The translations under genes were made by a program, and so were the position numbers. This document shows positions 1 to 12,078 of a stretch of DNA of 12,514 nt, in pieces (position 1 is the stretch's first letter; each line of letters begins with the position of its first letter). The notes below the pieces were generated by a model. The model had not been told where the DNA came from. It was given only the letters and a program-made list of their open reading frames with translations, and did no database searches. This stretch comes from Paenarthrobacter nitroguajacolicus JCM 14115 (GTDB lineage Bacteria; Actinomycetota; Actinomycetes; Actinomycetales; Micrococcaceae), in assembly GCA_001313365.1 (NCBI GenBank), contig BBFS01000128.1:1-12514 (forward strand), read 5' to 3'.

Positions 1-1
1 C

Positions 2-863
2 CTGCCGGAGGGTATTACCGTGGCGGAGTGGCATGTTGAGGCCGCGGCGGATCCGGAAGGGTTCACCAAGAAGGCCCAGGCTTCGATGGCCCGGCAGGTC
101 CAGGCGATGGTGGAGTTCCAGGACGCCGGTGCTGAGGTGTTCGATTACGGTAACTCGATCCGTGACGAGGCCCGCACTGGCGGGTATGAGCGGGCGTTTG
201 AGTTCCCCCCCGGCTTCGTCCCGGCGTATATTCGTCCGTTGTTCTGCGAGGGTTTGGGCCCGTTCCGCTGGGTCGCGCTGTCCGGGGACCCGGAAGACAT
301 TGCCGTCACGGATAAGGCCATCAAGGAACTCTTCCCGGAGAACAAGCACCTGCACAAGTGGTTGGATGCTGCTGCGGACCGGGTGGAGTTCGAGGGCTTG
401 CCGGCGCGTATTTGCTGGCTTGGGTACGGCGAACGCGCCAAGGCCGGGTTGTTGTTCAACCAGCTTGTGAAGGAGGGCAAGGTCAAGGCCCCCCCGATCG
501 TGATCGGCCGTGATCACCTGGATTCGGGCTCGGTGGCGTCCCCCCCGTACCGGGAGACCGAGTCCATGGCCGACGGTTCGGACGCGGTTGCTGACTGGCC
601 GTTGCTGAACGCCCTGATCAACACCTCGTCGGGTGCTACCTGGGTGTCGATCCATCACGGCGGCGGTGTCGGTATTGGCCGGTCGCTGCACGCCGGGCAG
701 GTCTCCGTCGCTGACGGCACGGACCTGGCCGCGGAAAAGCTCGAACGGCTCCTGACCAACGACCCCCGGCATGGGCGTCATCCGCCACGTCGATGCCGGC
801 TACGACCGCGCCGTCGAGGTCGCCAACGAACGCGGCGTCCGCATCCCAATGAACGAGAAGTAG
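2..863 (+). CDS. hutU: Urocanate hydratase (urocanase), 3' part, frameshifted
   Basis: HutU adds water to urocanate to form 4-imidazolone-5-propionate, the second step of histidine degradation, in the cytoplasm with tightly bound NAD+. The gene enters from the left edge, so only the C-terminal half (about 285 residues) is present. Visible family motifs, in order, are [36 protein letters not shown] with the conserved catalytic cysteine (Cys410 in the Pseudomonas putida enzyme), [30 protein letters not shown] and the NAD-contacting HHGGGVG. Runs of seven C at 205, 489 and 540 each add one proline that the family lacks. At 763-767 a run of five C, where the protein needs four, shifts the frame. 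Removing one C restores the ending [15 protein letters not shown]...IPMNEK and the TAG at 861-863. hutH follows after 8 bp, so the two are surely co-transcribed. The apparent HutU-HutH fusion frame is an artefact of this shift. Confidence 0.95.
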
Positions 864-871
864 GCAACAAA

Positions 872-2478
872 GTGACTACCACAACCCACCAACAGCTCAC
901 CGTCACCCTCGGCTCCAGCGGCGTCACCCCCCCGGAAGACGTCGTCGCCGTCGCCCGCCACGACGCCAAGGTGACCATTTCCCAAGACGCCCTGGACAAC
1001 GTGGCCAAGGTCCGCGCCCACATTGACGATCTTGCTATCAGCGATGTCCCGGCGTACGGCATTTCCACGGGCTTCGGTGCCCTGGCCAACCGCCACATCC
1101 CCCCCAACGATCTCCGCACACAGCTGCAGAAGTCGCTGATTCGCAGCCACGCCGCCGGCATGGGTCCGGCCGTGGAACGCGAAGTGGTCCGCGGCATCAT
1201 GTTCCTCCGCGCCAAGACCCTGGCCTCCGGCCGCACAGGCGTCCGGCCCGTGGTCCTGCAGACCATGGTGGACGTCCTCAACGCCGGCATCACCCCGCTG
1301 GTCCGCGAGTTCGGTTCGCTGGGTTGCTCCGGCGACCTCGCGCCGCTGTCCCATTGCGCGCTGGTCCTCATGGGCGAAGGCGAAGCAACGGGTCCCGACG
1401 GCGAACTGTACGGAACCGCTGGCAAGCCGCCTGTCGCTGAGCTGCTCGCGCAGCACGGTATCGAGCCGGTCACGCTGGCGGAGAAAGAGGGCCTGGCCCT
1501 CGTCAACGGCACCGAAGGCATGCTCGGCATGCTCCTGATGGCCATTGCCGACATCCGTTTGCTGCTTGCGACGGCGGATGTCACCGCAGCGCTGAGCGTC
1601 GAGGCATTGCTCGGCACTGACCAGGTATTCCTCCCGGAGCTCCACGCAGCACTGCGTCCCCCCACCCGGGCCAGGCTGCCAGCGCTGACAACATGCTGCG
1701 CGTGCTGTCCAATTCGCCCATCGTCGCGTCCCACCGGATCAACGACACCAAGGTCCAGGACGCCTACTCGCTGCGTTGTGCCCCCCCGCAGGTTGCCGGG
1801 GGGGCTGTCCGCGACACCGTGGACCACGCCGCGCTGGTGGCTTCCCGCGAACTCGCCGCAGCGATCGACAACCCGGTGGTCCTCCCGGACGGCCGCGTCA
1901 CGTCCAACGGCAACTTCCACGGCGCTCCCGTGGCCTACGTCCTGGACTTCCTGGCCATTGCGGTCGCGGACCTCAGCTCCATCGCCGAGCGTCGCACCGA
2001 CCGCATGCTTGATCCGGCCCGCTCACACGGACTTCCGGCTTTCCTCGCCGGAGATCCCGGCGTCGATTCCGGCCTGATGATCGCCCAGTACACGCAGGCA
2101 GGCTTGGTTTCGGACAACAAGCGCCTCGCCGTTCCGGCATCCGTGGACTCCATCCCGAGCTCCGCAATGCAGGAAGACCACGTGTCCATGGGCTGGCACG
2201 CTGCCCGGAAGCTGCGCAAGGCGGTGGAGAACCTCCGCCGCGTGCTCGCCGTCGAGCTTGTCACCAGCGCCCGCGCCATTGACATGCGGACGCAAATGTC
2301 CGACGGCGAACTCACCCCGGGTCCCGCCGGTACGGCCGTCCTTGAGGTGCTTCGTGAAGTGGTCCAAGGCCCGGGTACCGACCGGTTCCTGTCGCCGGAA
2401 CTGGAAGCAGCTGACCGTTTGGTTGGCTCCGGCGCGGTCCGCGCGGCCGCCGAATCCGCCGTCGGGATTTTGGCCTGA
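872..2478 (+). CDS. hutH: Histidine ammonia-lyase, frameshifted at 1658-1663
   Basis: HutH removes ammonia from L-histidine to give trans-urocanate, the first step of histidine degradation. The chosen start is GTG at 872, preceded at a suitable distance by AGTAGG, with the N-terminus [17 protein letters not shown]. Family landmarks are [26 protein letters not shown], the MIO-forming region [14 protein letters not shown] (Cys-Ser-Gly near residues 152-154), LVNGTEGM, the [18 protein letters not shown] region and [18 protein letters not shown]. The gene makes about 530 residues, normal for the family. A run of six C at 1658-1663, where four fit the family sequence [11 protein letters not shown], moves the rest into another frame; the C-terminal half is intact there from about 1693 to the TGA at 2478. 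Runs of seven at 927, 1099, 1781 and 1798 add extra Pro or Gly in frame. Cysteine at the first MIO position is allowed by the family signature. It is the distal gene of the hutU-hutH pair. Confidence 0.95.
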
Positions 2479-2509
2479 CGTCGAATAAAACGCTCATTTG
2501 ATGGGCATA

Positions 2510-2564
2510 TTTGTCACGCCCCCCCGGTCTTTGTTCGCAACGCAAGCACCGGGGGCGTGGCAAA
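2510..2564 (+). terminator. GC-rich inverted repeat after hutH, probable terminator without a T tract
   Basis: The arms TTTGTCACGC-C(n)-GGT and ACCGGGGGCGTGGCAAA pair over about 17 bp with one G-U pair, around a loop of roughly 19 nt. It begins 31 bp after the hutH stop. No T run follows on the plus strand, so termination is inferred from position and stem strength; such tract-less stems are common after actinobacterial genes. The left arm has seven C opposite five G in the right arm, which suggests two surplus C. It could instead be a regulatory stem upstream of the next small gene. Confidence 0.5.
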
Positions 2565-2681
2565 TGTAGTAAAACTTATGGTGTACGTCACGTCCACGCC
2601 AACGATGTCGTGGGCCTGACGGTCAACCGTTTACACAACTCAATACACAACAGAGAACATCCACAAAGGGGTAGAAGTTCA

Positions 2682-2955
2682 ATGAAGGCACGCGGAGCAG
2701 TCCTGTCCAGGCGAAGCGCTCACACGGCTACGGTTACCGACTGGAAGACGCTGAAAGTTGGCGAACGGGTGGAAGTGGTCAAATACGCCCATGTGATCGC
2801 CGCCGGCCGGGTCGAGGAAGTTTCCGGAAGCGGGAACGTTGTATGGCTTGAGCACGCGGGGGTCGGGTGTTACCGAAGAGGGCAAGGAACTCTTCATGAA
2901 ATCCGACGGCGTGACTCTCCGCCGGGGGGTAGGCACCCAACTGAGTCGCAGTTAA
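2682..2955 (+). CDS. Small protein of unknown function, frameshifted
   Basis: I do not recognise a named family. The ATG at 2682 follows AAAGGGG with about 10 nt spacing. The open part reads MKARGAVLSRRSAHTATVTD and then a charged, beta-rich stretch (WKTLKVGERVEVVKYAHVIAAGRVEEVS) that looks like a small SH3-like or RNA-protein-binding barrel, though this is only an impression. At 2858-2862 five G occur. Dropping one gives the sensible continuation SGVTEEGKELFMKSDGVTLRR, whereas the uncorrected frame runs through the downstream palindrome as nonsense-like sequence. The 3' end is uncertain because of six G at 2924-2929: as written the stop is TAA at 2953-2955, but with five G it would be TAG near 2930, just before the palindromic repeat. 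Expected length is about 80-90 residues, with no signal peptide or membrane segment. It lies alone between the hutH stem-loop and a strong terminator. Confidence 0.6.
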
Positions 2956-3003
2956 GCGCGTTTTGGACGCTCAAAACGCGCTTAAATGCGACCTACTTGG
3001 GTG
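2934..3003. repeat. 70-bp intergenic palindrome, copy 1 of a repeat family
   Basis: The core arms at 2945-2964 (GTCGCAGTTAAGCGCGTTTT) and 2973-2992 are complementary except for one base, around an 8-nt spacer. The outer arms, CACCCAA at 2934-2940 and TTGGGTG at 2997-3003, also pair, with a few mismatches between. The right arm contains TTAAATGCGACCT, matching TTAAATGCCACCT in the copy at 8467-8535 and CAAATGCCATCT in the copy at 10441-10505. Size, layout and position (just after a gene) agree among the three. As RNA it would form a very stable hairpin. No protein-coding capacity is visible. Confidence 0.8.
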
Positions 3004-3023
3004 GGGATAGTTGTTAAAACAGA

Positions 3024-3089
3024 AACCGGGGCTCGTTCCCTTTCCGCGGGTAGTAGATGCGGAAAGGGGACGGGCCCCCCCGGTTTTTT
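3024..3089 (+). terminator. Strong Rho-independent terminator between convergent small genes
   Basis: The left arm starts AACCGGGGCTCGTTCCC and runs to 3047; the right arm starts GCGGAAAGGGG at 3059 and ends in GGTT, followed by TTTT to 3089. The stem is about 24 bp with an 11-nt loop and then six T, a textbook form. On the other strand the stem is followed by a T-rich stretch (TTTCTGTTTT), so it probably also serves the convergent gene ending at 3123. The right arm carries seven C (3075-3081) opposite only four G (3028-3031). This is a direct internal sign that three C are surplus. Confidence 0.9.
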
Positions 3090-3122
3090 GTTCGTTGCCG
3101 TGAGTGCCGTCAGGGGTGGCAA

Positions 3123-3344
3123 TCAGGCAGCGAGTACTTCGCGGGTCTGACCGAAGGGAACGGATTCGTCCAGAGCCACTGTGTAGGTGCCGGGTTCGTG
3201 CCGGGTCACCAGAATGCCGCAGTTAGCGTCCGCTGCTGCGTTTTCGATCAGGGCATCCACGGCGCGGTCGAGTCCGTCGTGGATCTCGTCTGCCTTGGAA
3301 AAAGACAAACGAATTTCGCGTTCTGCAATCATTGCAGGGGTCAT
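3123..3344 (-). CDS. Small protein of unknown function (73 residues)
   Basis: The frame is intact. I chose the ATG at 3344 because AGGAGG lies about 8 nt upstream; a longer frame with an ATG at 3389 lacks such a site. The protein MTPAMIAEREIRLSFSKADE... is acidic and mostly helical at the start. It has a region IHDGLDRAVDALIENAAADANCGILVTRHEPGTYTVALDESVPFG that could fold as helix-strand-strand, with one cysteine. There is no signal peptide or membrane segment, and I cannot assign a family. It lies 103 bp downstream of the glutamate dehydrogenase stop on the same strand. It may be expressed from its own promoter in that gap (TATGAT occurs near 3392) or by read-through. The terminator at 3024-3089 ends it. 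Confidence 0.7.
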   Translation of the reverse strand: MTPAMIAEREIRLSFSKADEIHDGLDRAVDALIENAAADANCGILVTRHEPGTYTVALDESVPFGQTREVLAA

Positions 3345-3447
3345 TTGGGGGCCTCCTATTACTTGCCGCATGCGAGGGCGACCCATCAATCATAGAGTGT
3401 GAGCGTCAAGTATTTGTAAGATGACCGGCAGATCAGTGATCCGGGTC

Positions 3448-8392
<4,945 letters not shown>

Positions 8393-8466
8393 TTCCGTGC
8401 GCCTCCGCTGCGCAAAGGAGAGGCCGTGCGTTGCGGCCCGGCGAAGTCCCTGCGCCTCACTTCATG

Positions 8467-8535
8467 CTCCCGCGAGGTGGCATTTAAAGCCAATGTTTGA
8501 GGGAAACATTGGCATTAAATGCCACCTCGCGGGAG
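8467..8535. repeat. 69-bp intergenic palindrome, copy 2 of a repeat family
   Basis: The two 32-bp arms begin CTCCCGCGAGGTGGCATTTA (from 8467) and end TGCCACCTCGCGGGAG (at 8535). They are complementary except at one base, around a 5-nt spacer (GAGGG). It lies between the tRNA-Cys 3' end (8552) and the glutamate dehydrogenase start (8392), both on the minus strand, so it probably ends the tRNA transcript. It is most similar to the copy at 10441-10505: GCGAGRTGGCATTT and CCAATGTT are shared in the left arm. The near-perfect arms suggest recent mobility or continued selection on the hairpin. Confidence 0.9.
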
Positions 8536-8551
8536 GTTTGCGCCCCCCAAG

Positions 8552-8622
8552 ACGTGGTGGCGGGATTCGAACCCGCGTGCGCTGCTTTGCAGGCAGCTCC
8601 CTGGCCTCTCGGGTACACCACG
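8552..8622 (-). tRNA. tRNA-Cys (anticodon GCA)
   Basis: Read on the minus strand, the acceptor arm CGTGGTG pairs with CACCACG. The D arm is CCC-GAGAGGCCA-GGG, and the anticodon stem-loop is GCTGC-CTGCAAA-GCAGC with anticodon GCA. The T arm is GCGGG-TTCGAAT-CCCGC. The discriminator is U73, the expected identity base for cysteine tRNA. Length is 71 nt, and the 3' CCA is not encoded (CTTGG follows). The cloverleaf is complete with no mismatched stems. Confidence 0.97.
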
Positions 8623-8630
8623 TGCAAACG

Positions 8631-8660
8631 ACACTAGGCGCCGGGATGCGGCGGGATCAA
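8631..8660 (-). promoter_or_regulatory. Probable vegetative promoter of tRNA-Cys
   Basis: On the minus strand TTGATC (8660-8655) is followed after 18 nt by TAGTGT (8636-8631), fitting the TTGAN-N(17-18)-TANNNT pattern of the main actinobacterial sigma factor. The -10 box ends 8 bp before the mature tRNA 5' end, so the leader would be very short. Confidence 0.5.
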
Positions 8661-8685
8661 AGTTCATTTCCCAGGCTTTCTCAGG

Positions 8686-8747
8686 GCTACGCAGGGTGTC
8701 TCTGAGCTACTGGGCGGTGTCGCCGGGCTACGGGAAGGTTGCGCCGC
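8686..8747. repeat. Three degenerate 20-21-bp tandem units upstream of tRNA-Cys
   Basis: Units start with GCTAC at 8686, 8706 and 8727. They share a pattern GCTAC-(N3-4)-GG-(N)-TGTC or TTGC followed by a C-rich end. The second and third are closer to each other than to the first. No open frame of convincing composition crosses them. They lie beyond the -35 box of the tRNA-Cys promoter and could be decayed repeat DNA or binding sites; the sequence alone does not decide. Confidence 0.4.
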
Positions 8748-8762
8748 GTTGCTCCAATGACG

Positions 8763-8819
8763 GCTGATCTGCGCCCCTGCGCCCCCGGCGCCCCTGTGCC
8801 CCTGCGCCAGCGGATCAGC
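8763..8819 (-). repeat. Inverted repeat enclosing C-rich tandem repeats, possible terminator
   Basis: GCTGATC (8763-8769) and GATCAGC (8813-8819) flank about four imperfect copies of GCGCCCCTG. It lies 24 bp beyond the stop of the minus-strand membrane protein gene, so a terminator role for the hutG unit is plausible. No T tract follows, and the short outer stem with a long loop makes this weak. Here the runs of four C are not lengthened, unlike many elsewhere in the window. Confidence 0.3.
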
Positions 8820-8842
8820 GGCTTGTTCGTTGAGCGATACGT

Positions 8843-9326
8843 TCAAGGGTGGGATCCGCGGATAAGCGCGGGATCCGTGCCAACGCGGCGCTTGGCTCTC
8901 ATCTCGGTCAGCTTCGTGATTCCGGCCGCGACCAAGAGTGTGAGGATGGCCGCGGCCGTGTGCGTGTAGAGCAGGAGGTGAACGGAGCCACCACTGACTG
9001 CTGCCCCCCCTGCCGGCGCGTCCCCCCCCAAGACCGGGCCGCCGTGCAAGTGGTCCAGGAAGCCGTTACCGGGAAAGTACCCGCCAAAGGCGTCAAAACC
9101 CAGGTGCAGCAACTGCTGGGCAAGGCCGGACAGCAGCAGCAAGAGCAGGGGTCCGTGCACCCACCGGGCAACGAGTTGGGCCGCCAGGCAGGACAGTGCG
9201 GCGAAGCAGAAGGACTGGAACGGCGGGAATGCTGCCGCCAGCCAGCATGTGCGCGGCCAATCCAAGGGCCACCGCGGCCAGCCCTGCAACCCAAGCCCAC
9301 TTCTCCTGCACAAGAGGTGTGCGCAT
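8843..9326 (-). CDS. Small four-helix membrane protein of unknown function, frameshifted
   Basis: Reconstructed across one shift near 9205-9215, the protein has about 158 residues. It starts MRTPLVQEKWAWVAGLAAVA and has four hydrophobic segments: VAGLAAVALGLAAHMLAG, IPAVPVLLL joined to FAALSCLAAQLVA, GPLLLLLLSGLAQQLLHLGF, and HTAAAILTLLVAAGI. Between segments 3 and 4 is a Gly/His-containing outside loop (GFLDHLHGG). The tail is basic (KLTEMRAKRR), suggesting the C-terminus is inside. Runs at 9004 and 9022 add Gly in frame. The start is ATG 9326, with GGAGG and AAGGA upstream; ATG 9371 with GGAAGG is an alternative that adds 15 residues. It follows hutG by 67 bp (or 22 bp with the other start) on the same strand, so co-transcription is likely. 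Small four-helix proteins with a His-bearing loop are known beside actinobacterial copper genes, and copC lies 2.7 kb away, but a metal role here is only a guess. Confidence 0.65.
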
Positions 9327-9335
9327 CGCTGTCCT

Positions 9336-9362
9336 TTCCTCCACACAGGCTATGTGGAGGAA
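9336..9362 (-). promoter_or_regulatory. Hairpin covering the ribosome binding site of the membrane protein gene
   Basis: On the minus strand TTCCTCCACA and TGTGGAGGAA form a perfect 10-bp stem with a 7-nt loop. The second arm contains GGAGG, about 10 nt before the ATG at 9326, paired with CCTCC of the first arm. Folding would hide this site, leaving AAAGGA as a weaker one. It could set translation level, respond to temperature or a ligand, or simply attenuate read-through from hutG. If translation starts at 9371 the hairpin lies inside the coding region. Confidence 0.45.
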
Positions 9363-9393
9363 CGTGCCCATGAACAGGGCCTTCCAAACCCGT

Positions 9394-10347
9394 CTACGCC
9401 AGGAGCGTGTTGATCAGCCGCGCGGCGACCTTCGCGGTCCGGGAATCAATGTCGAATTCGGGATTTAGCTCTGCCACGTCCAGGTGCAGCAGCTTTCCGC
9501 TGGCAGCAACTTGCCTGCAAATCGCACTGATCACCGGCAGCGGCACACCGTATGCGGCGGGCGCGCTCACCCCGGGTGCCACCGACGCCGGCATCACGTC
9601 CAGATCGATGGTCAGGTACAACACGTCCACCCCGGCCAGGAAGTCGGCAACAAAGACCTCCACTGCTTCCGGAGTGCACTGCTCATCAAGCAGGTACTTC
9701 ACGCCCAAGTGGCGGGCCGTGTTGAAGAGCGTCCGCGTGTTGTTGGGCTCCGAGATGCCGACGACGGCGTACTGAAGTTCACGCCCCGCGGCGGCTTCCG
9801 CGTGGGCCATCTGCAGGAAGGGCGTCCCTGAGCTCGGCATCGGTTCATCCCGCAGGTCAAAGTGGGCGTCCAGGTTCAGGACACCCAGTCGCTTGCCGCG
9901 AACTGCTGCGGAACCAGCCACGCCCAAGTAGCTGGCGAAGGCGGTCTCGTGGCCCCCCCCGCCCAGCACCACGGTGAGATTGCCGGCGTCGAGCAGTCCC
10001 GAGATGGCGCGTCCGGCGCGCTCTTGGCCCGCCTCCAGTGAGTCGTCCTCCACAACCACATCACCGGCGTCGAAAACGTCACGATCAAGGTGGAACGCCA
10101 GCGGCCCCCCCAACGCAGAGCGGATGGCGGCGGGAGCGGCAGCAGCGCCAACGCGCCCCTGGTTTCGGAGCACGCCGGCGTCGCTGCAGAAACCAAGCAC
10201 GACGGCGGGACGCGAGGCTGCTTCGGAGGCAGACGTCTCGTGGGGTGCTACTGCTTGCCACCACCGCCGGTGTTCATCGCCATCGCCATCAAAACGACCC
10301 GTCCAGGGGGCAGGCGCGACATCTACGGTGAAGGGGCTGGTTTCCAT
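9394..10347 (-). CDS. hutG: Formimidoylglutamase (formiminoglutamase)
   Basis: HutG hydrolyses N-formimino-L-glutamate to L-glutamate and formamide, the last step of the four-enzyme histidine pathway. The gene is one open frame of 317 residues, normal for this branch of the ureohydrolase (arginase/agmatinase) family. The dimanganese-binding motifs are visible: GGGHE near residue 130, NLDAHFDLR near 165 and TIDLDVMPASVAPGVSAP near 250. SSGTPF, which follows the DAHFD motif, is typical of HutG. Two runs add a glycine in frame: eight C at 9953-9960 (LGGGGHE where LGGGHE is usual) and seven at 10105-10111 (ALGGPL). No strong ribosome site precedes the ATG at 10347, so the start is moderately certain. 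It is about 7 kb from hutU-hutH and on the opposite strand, and is probably co-transcribed with the membrane protein gene downstream. Confidence 0.93.
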   Translation of the reverse strand: METSPFTVDVAPAPWTGRFDGDGDEHRRWWQAVAPHETSASEAASRPAVVLGFCSDAGVLRNQGRVGAAAAPAAIRSALGGPLAFHLDRDVFDAGDVVVEDDSLEAGQERAGRAISGLLDAGNLTVVLGGGGHETAFASYLGVAGSAAVRGKRLGVLNLDAHFDLRDEPMPSSGTPFLQMAHAEAAAGRELQYAVVGISEPNNTRTLFNTARHLGVKYLLDEQCTPEAVEVFVADFLAGVDVLYLTIDLDVMPASVAPGVSAPAAYGVPLPVISAICRQVAASGKLLHLDVAELNPEFDIDSRTAKVAARLINTLLA

Positions 10348-10440
10348 GCTTCAAGCACACCGGACATGGGACCCCAAAACCAGCCATTCCGTCACGGGGG
10401 TGTCTGAAACCCCCCCGGACTCACACTCCCCCCCGTAGAC

Positions 10441-10505
10441 GCCGCGAGATGGCATTTGATGCCAATGTTCGCGCCAAACACCGTCATCAAATGCCATCTC
10501 GGCGA
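10441..10505. repeat. 65-bp intergenic palindrome, copy 3 of a repeat family
   Basis: The left arm GCCGCGAGATGGCATTTGAT and the right arm ending ATCAAATGCCATCTCGGCG pair over about 18 bp, then less well over CCAATGTT and AACACCGT, around CGCGCCA. It lies 4 bp beyond the stop of the purine permease and about 90 bp before hutG, both minus strand, so it is well placed to end the permease transcript. The 93 bp between it and hutG also hold a small stem, GGGGGT-GTCTGAA-ACCCCC, at about 10396-10416, whose C run is seven long and so unreliable. Confidence 0.85.
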
Positions 10506-10509
10506 GGAC

Positions 10510-11963
10510 CTACTTGACGCCCAACAACTCCTCCACAGTTCCGATGCCGAAGAACAGCAGGAACGCGGCTGCCACAGCCCACATCAAGGGGTGGACTTCG
10601 CGGGCGCGGCCCTGGAACGTGCGGATCAGGACGTAGGAGATGAAGCCGGCGCCGAGGCCGTTGGCAATTGAATAGGTGAACGGCATGAGGCGATGGTCAG
10701 GAACGCGGGAATCCCGACGCCCCCCCAGTCCTGCCAATCGATCTTGCCCACCTGGGAGACCATCATGAAGCCCACAACCACCAGGCGGGAGCCACGGCCT
10801 CGAACGGCACCAGGTTGATGAGCGGCGTGAAGAACATGGCCACCAGGAAGAGGACACCGGTGACGATCGAGGCGAGGCCGGTTCGGGCACCTTCTCCAAT
10901 GCCGGCGCCGGACTCGACGAAGATCTGGTTGGAGGAAACGGAAGCTCCGCCGCCCACGATTGCACCGAGGGCATCAACCTGAAGGACGCGGTCAACATTG
11001 GGGGGATGTTGCCGTCTTTGTCCACGGTTCCGGCCTCGTTGGCCAGCCCGACCATGGTTCCCATGGCGTCGAAGAAGATGCTTAGGAGGATCACGAATGC
11101 CAGCAAAGCCGCCGCGATGAAGCCGAGGTGTTCAAAAGCACCGAAAGGGTTGGCCTTGCCGATGAGGGACAGATCCGGGGGGGCGCCCCATTCGGTGAGC
11201 GTGGGGGGGCCACCAGGGACCAGCCGCGGGGGGGTTGACGTTGGTTCCGTCGAAGCTTGGGCCGATGTGCAGCGTGAATTCGAGGATGGCGGCCAGCGCA
11301 GTGGAGACCACGATGCCGATCAGGATGGCGCCGCGGACCTTTCGGACCACCAAGCGATGGTCAGGATCAAGCCCACTGCGAAAACGAGTGTCGGCCAGCC
11401 CATGAGCTTTCCGTCCACGCCCAGGCCCAACGGGACGGTGGTGCCGGCGGCATCAGGGATGCGGCGGACGAAACCGGCGTTGACCAGGCCAATGAGTGCG
11501 ATGAAGAGGCCGATGCCCACAACGATTGCCGTCTTCAGGGCCTCCGGAACCGCTTTGAACACGGCTGTCCGGAAACCGGTCAGCACCAGGATGAGCATGG
11601 TGATGCCGGACAGCACCACGAGCCCCCCCATCATGTCCGGCCAGGTCAATCCGGGATGGGAAGCCACAGTGACTGCCACGAAGCGTTGACGCCCAAGCCT
11701 GTGGCCACGGCAAACGGATGTTTGGCCCACGCGCCCATGAGGATGGTCAAGATGCCGGCAACGAACGCCGTGGTGGCTGCCACGGCCGTGAAGCCCAGCG
11801 ACGCGCCACTCGAGTCGGGTCCGGAGAGGATCAGCGGGTTCAGCACCACGATGTAGCTCATGGCGAAGAAGGTCGCGAAGCCGCCACGGATTTCCCGCGA
11901 ATACGTGGATCCACGTTCGGAGATTTTGAAGTAGCGGTCGATTGCAGAACCTTGTTTGAGCAT
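10510..11963 (-). CDS. NCS2-family purine permease (AzgA/AdeP type), multiple frameshifts
   Basis: Predicted inner-membrane proton symporter for adenine, guanine or hypoxanthine; the exact substrate cannot be read from sequence. The start is ATG 11963, with GGAGA 7 nt upstream, giving MLKQGSAIDRYFKISERGST. Reconstructed length is about 480 residues, normal for this subfamily. Recognisable blocks are REIRGGFATFFAMSYIVVLNPLIL, FVAGILTILMGAWAKHPFAVATGLGVNA, GLFIALIGLVNAGFV, FVILLSIFFDAMGTMVGLANEAGTVD, the signature SSNQIFVESGAGIGEGARTG leading into LASIVTGVLFLVAMFF, and the tail MPFTYSIANGLGAGFISYVLI, ending EELLGVK. Frame changes occur near 11680, 11345, 11228, 11203, 11000, 10960-10980, 10790 and 10690, several at C/G runs where five bases fit the protein and seven are present. 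Other runs (10720, 11177, 11623) add Gly or Pro in frame. It is divergent from copC and followed by a palindromic repeat. No purine riboswitch is visible in the short leader. Confidence 0.9.
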
Positions 11964-12078
11964 GAAGGTCTCCGGGGATCGAGGGGAGTTTGCTCTCAAA
12001 TCCTATGTTGTCCGGTGTGGGCCCTTTGAACGATTCGCCTAGTCTGTAAGGAAGCCAACACTAGGAGAAACCGCCCCC
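11964..12078. promoter_or_regulatory. Divergent promoter region between purine permease and copC
   Basis: These 115 bp must hold promoters for both genes. For the permease, TAGGAT (12005-12000, minus) is a fair -10 box, with TTCAAA 19 bp upstream as a poor -35. For copC, TTTGAA (12025-12030) lies 16 bp from TAAGGA. CCTAGT and ACTAGG (12037-12067 region) form a weak stem that would include the AGGAG ribosome site of copC. No clear operator such as a CsoR- or CueR-type dyad is evident to me. Confidence 0.35.

Noticed and set aside
778..1920. Long open frames on the minus strand opposite hutH
   Set aside because: They are high-GC shadow frames with low-complexity Arg/Ser/Gly composition and no recognisable motifs; hutH explains the region.
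20..2077. A 685-residue open frame joining HutU to the N-terminal half of HutH, a possible fusion enzyme
   Set aside because: The join is a frame error: HutU reads on to its own natural stop at 863 after removal of one C at 763-767, and HutH has its own GTG start at 872. The far end is nonsense after the second shift at 1658-1663.
8664..8846. A 60-residue minus-strand frame after the membrane protein gene
   Set aside because: It covers repeats and an inverted repeat, overlaps the preceding stop, and has no ribosome site or family resemblance.
10380..10440. Riboswitch upstream of hutG from the GGGGGT/ACCCCC stem
   Set aside because: It is a single short stem whose length depends on unreliable seven-base C runs, with no match to a known riboswitch core.
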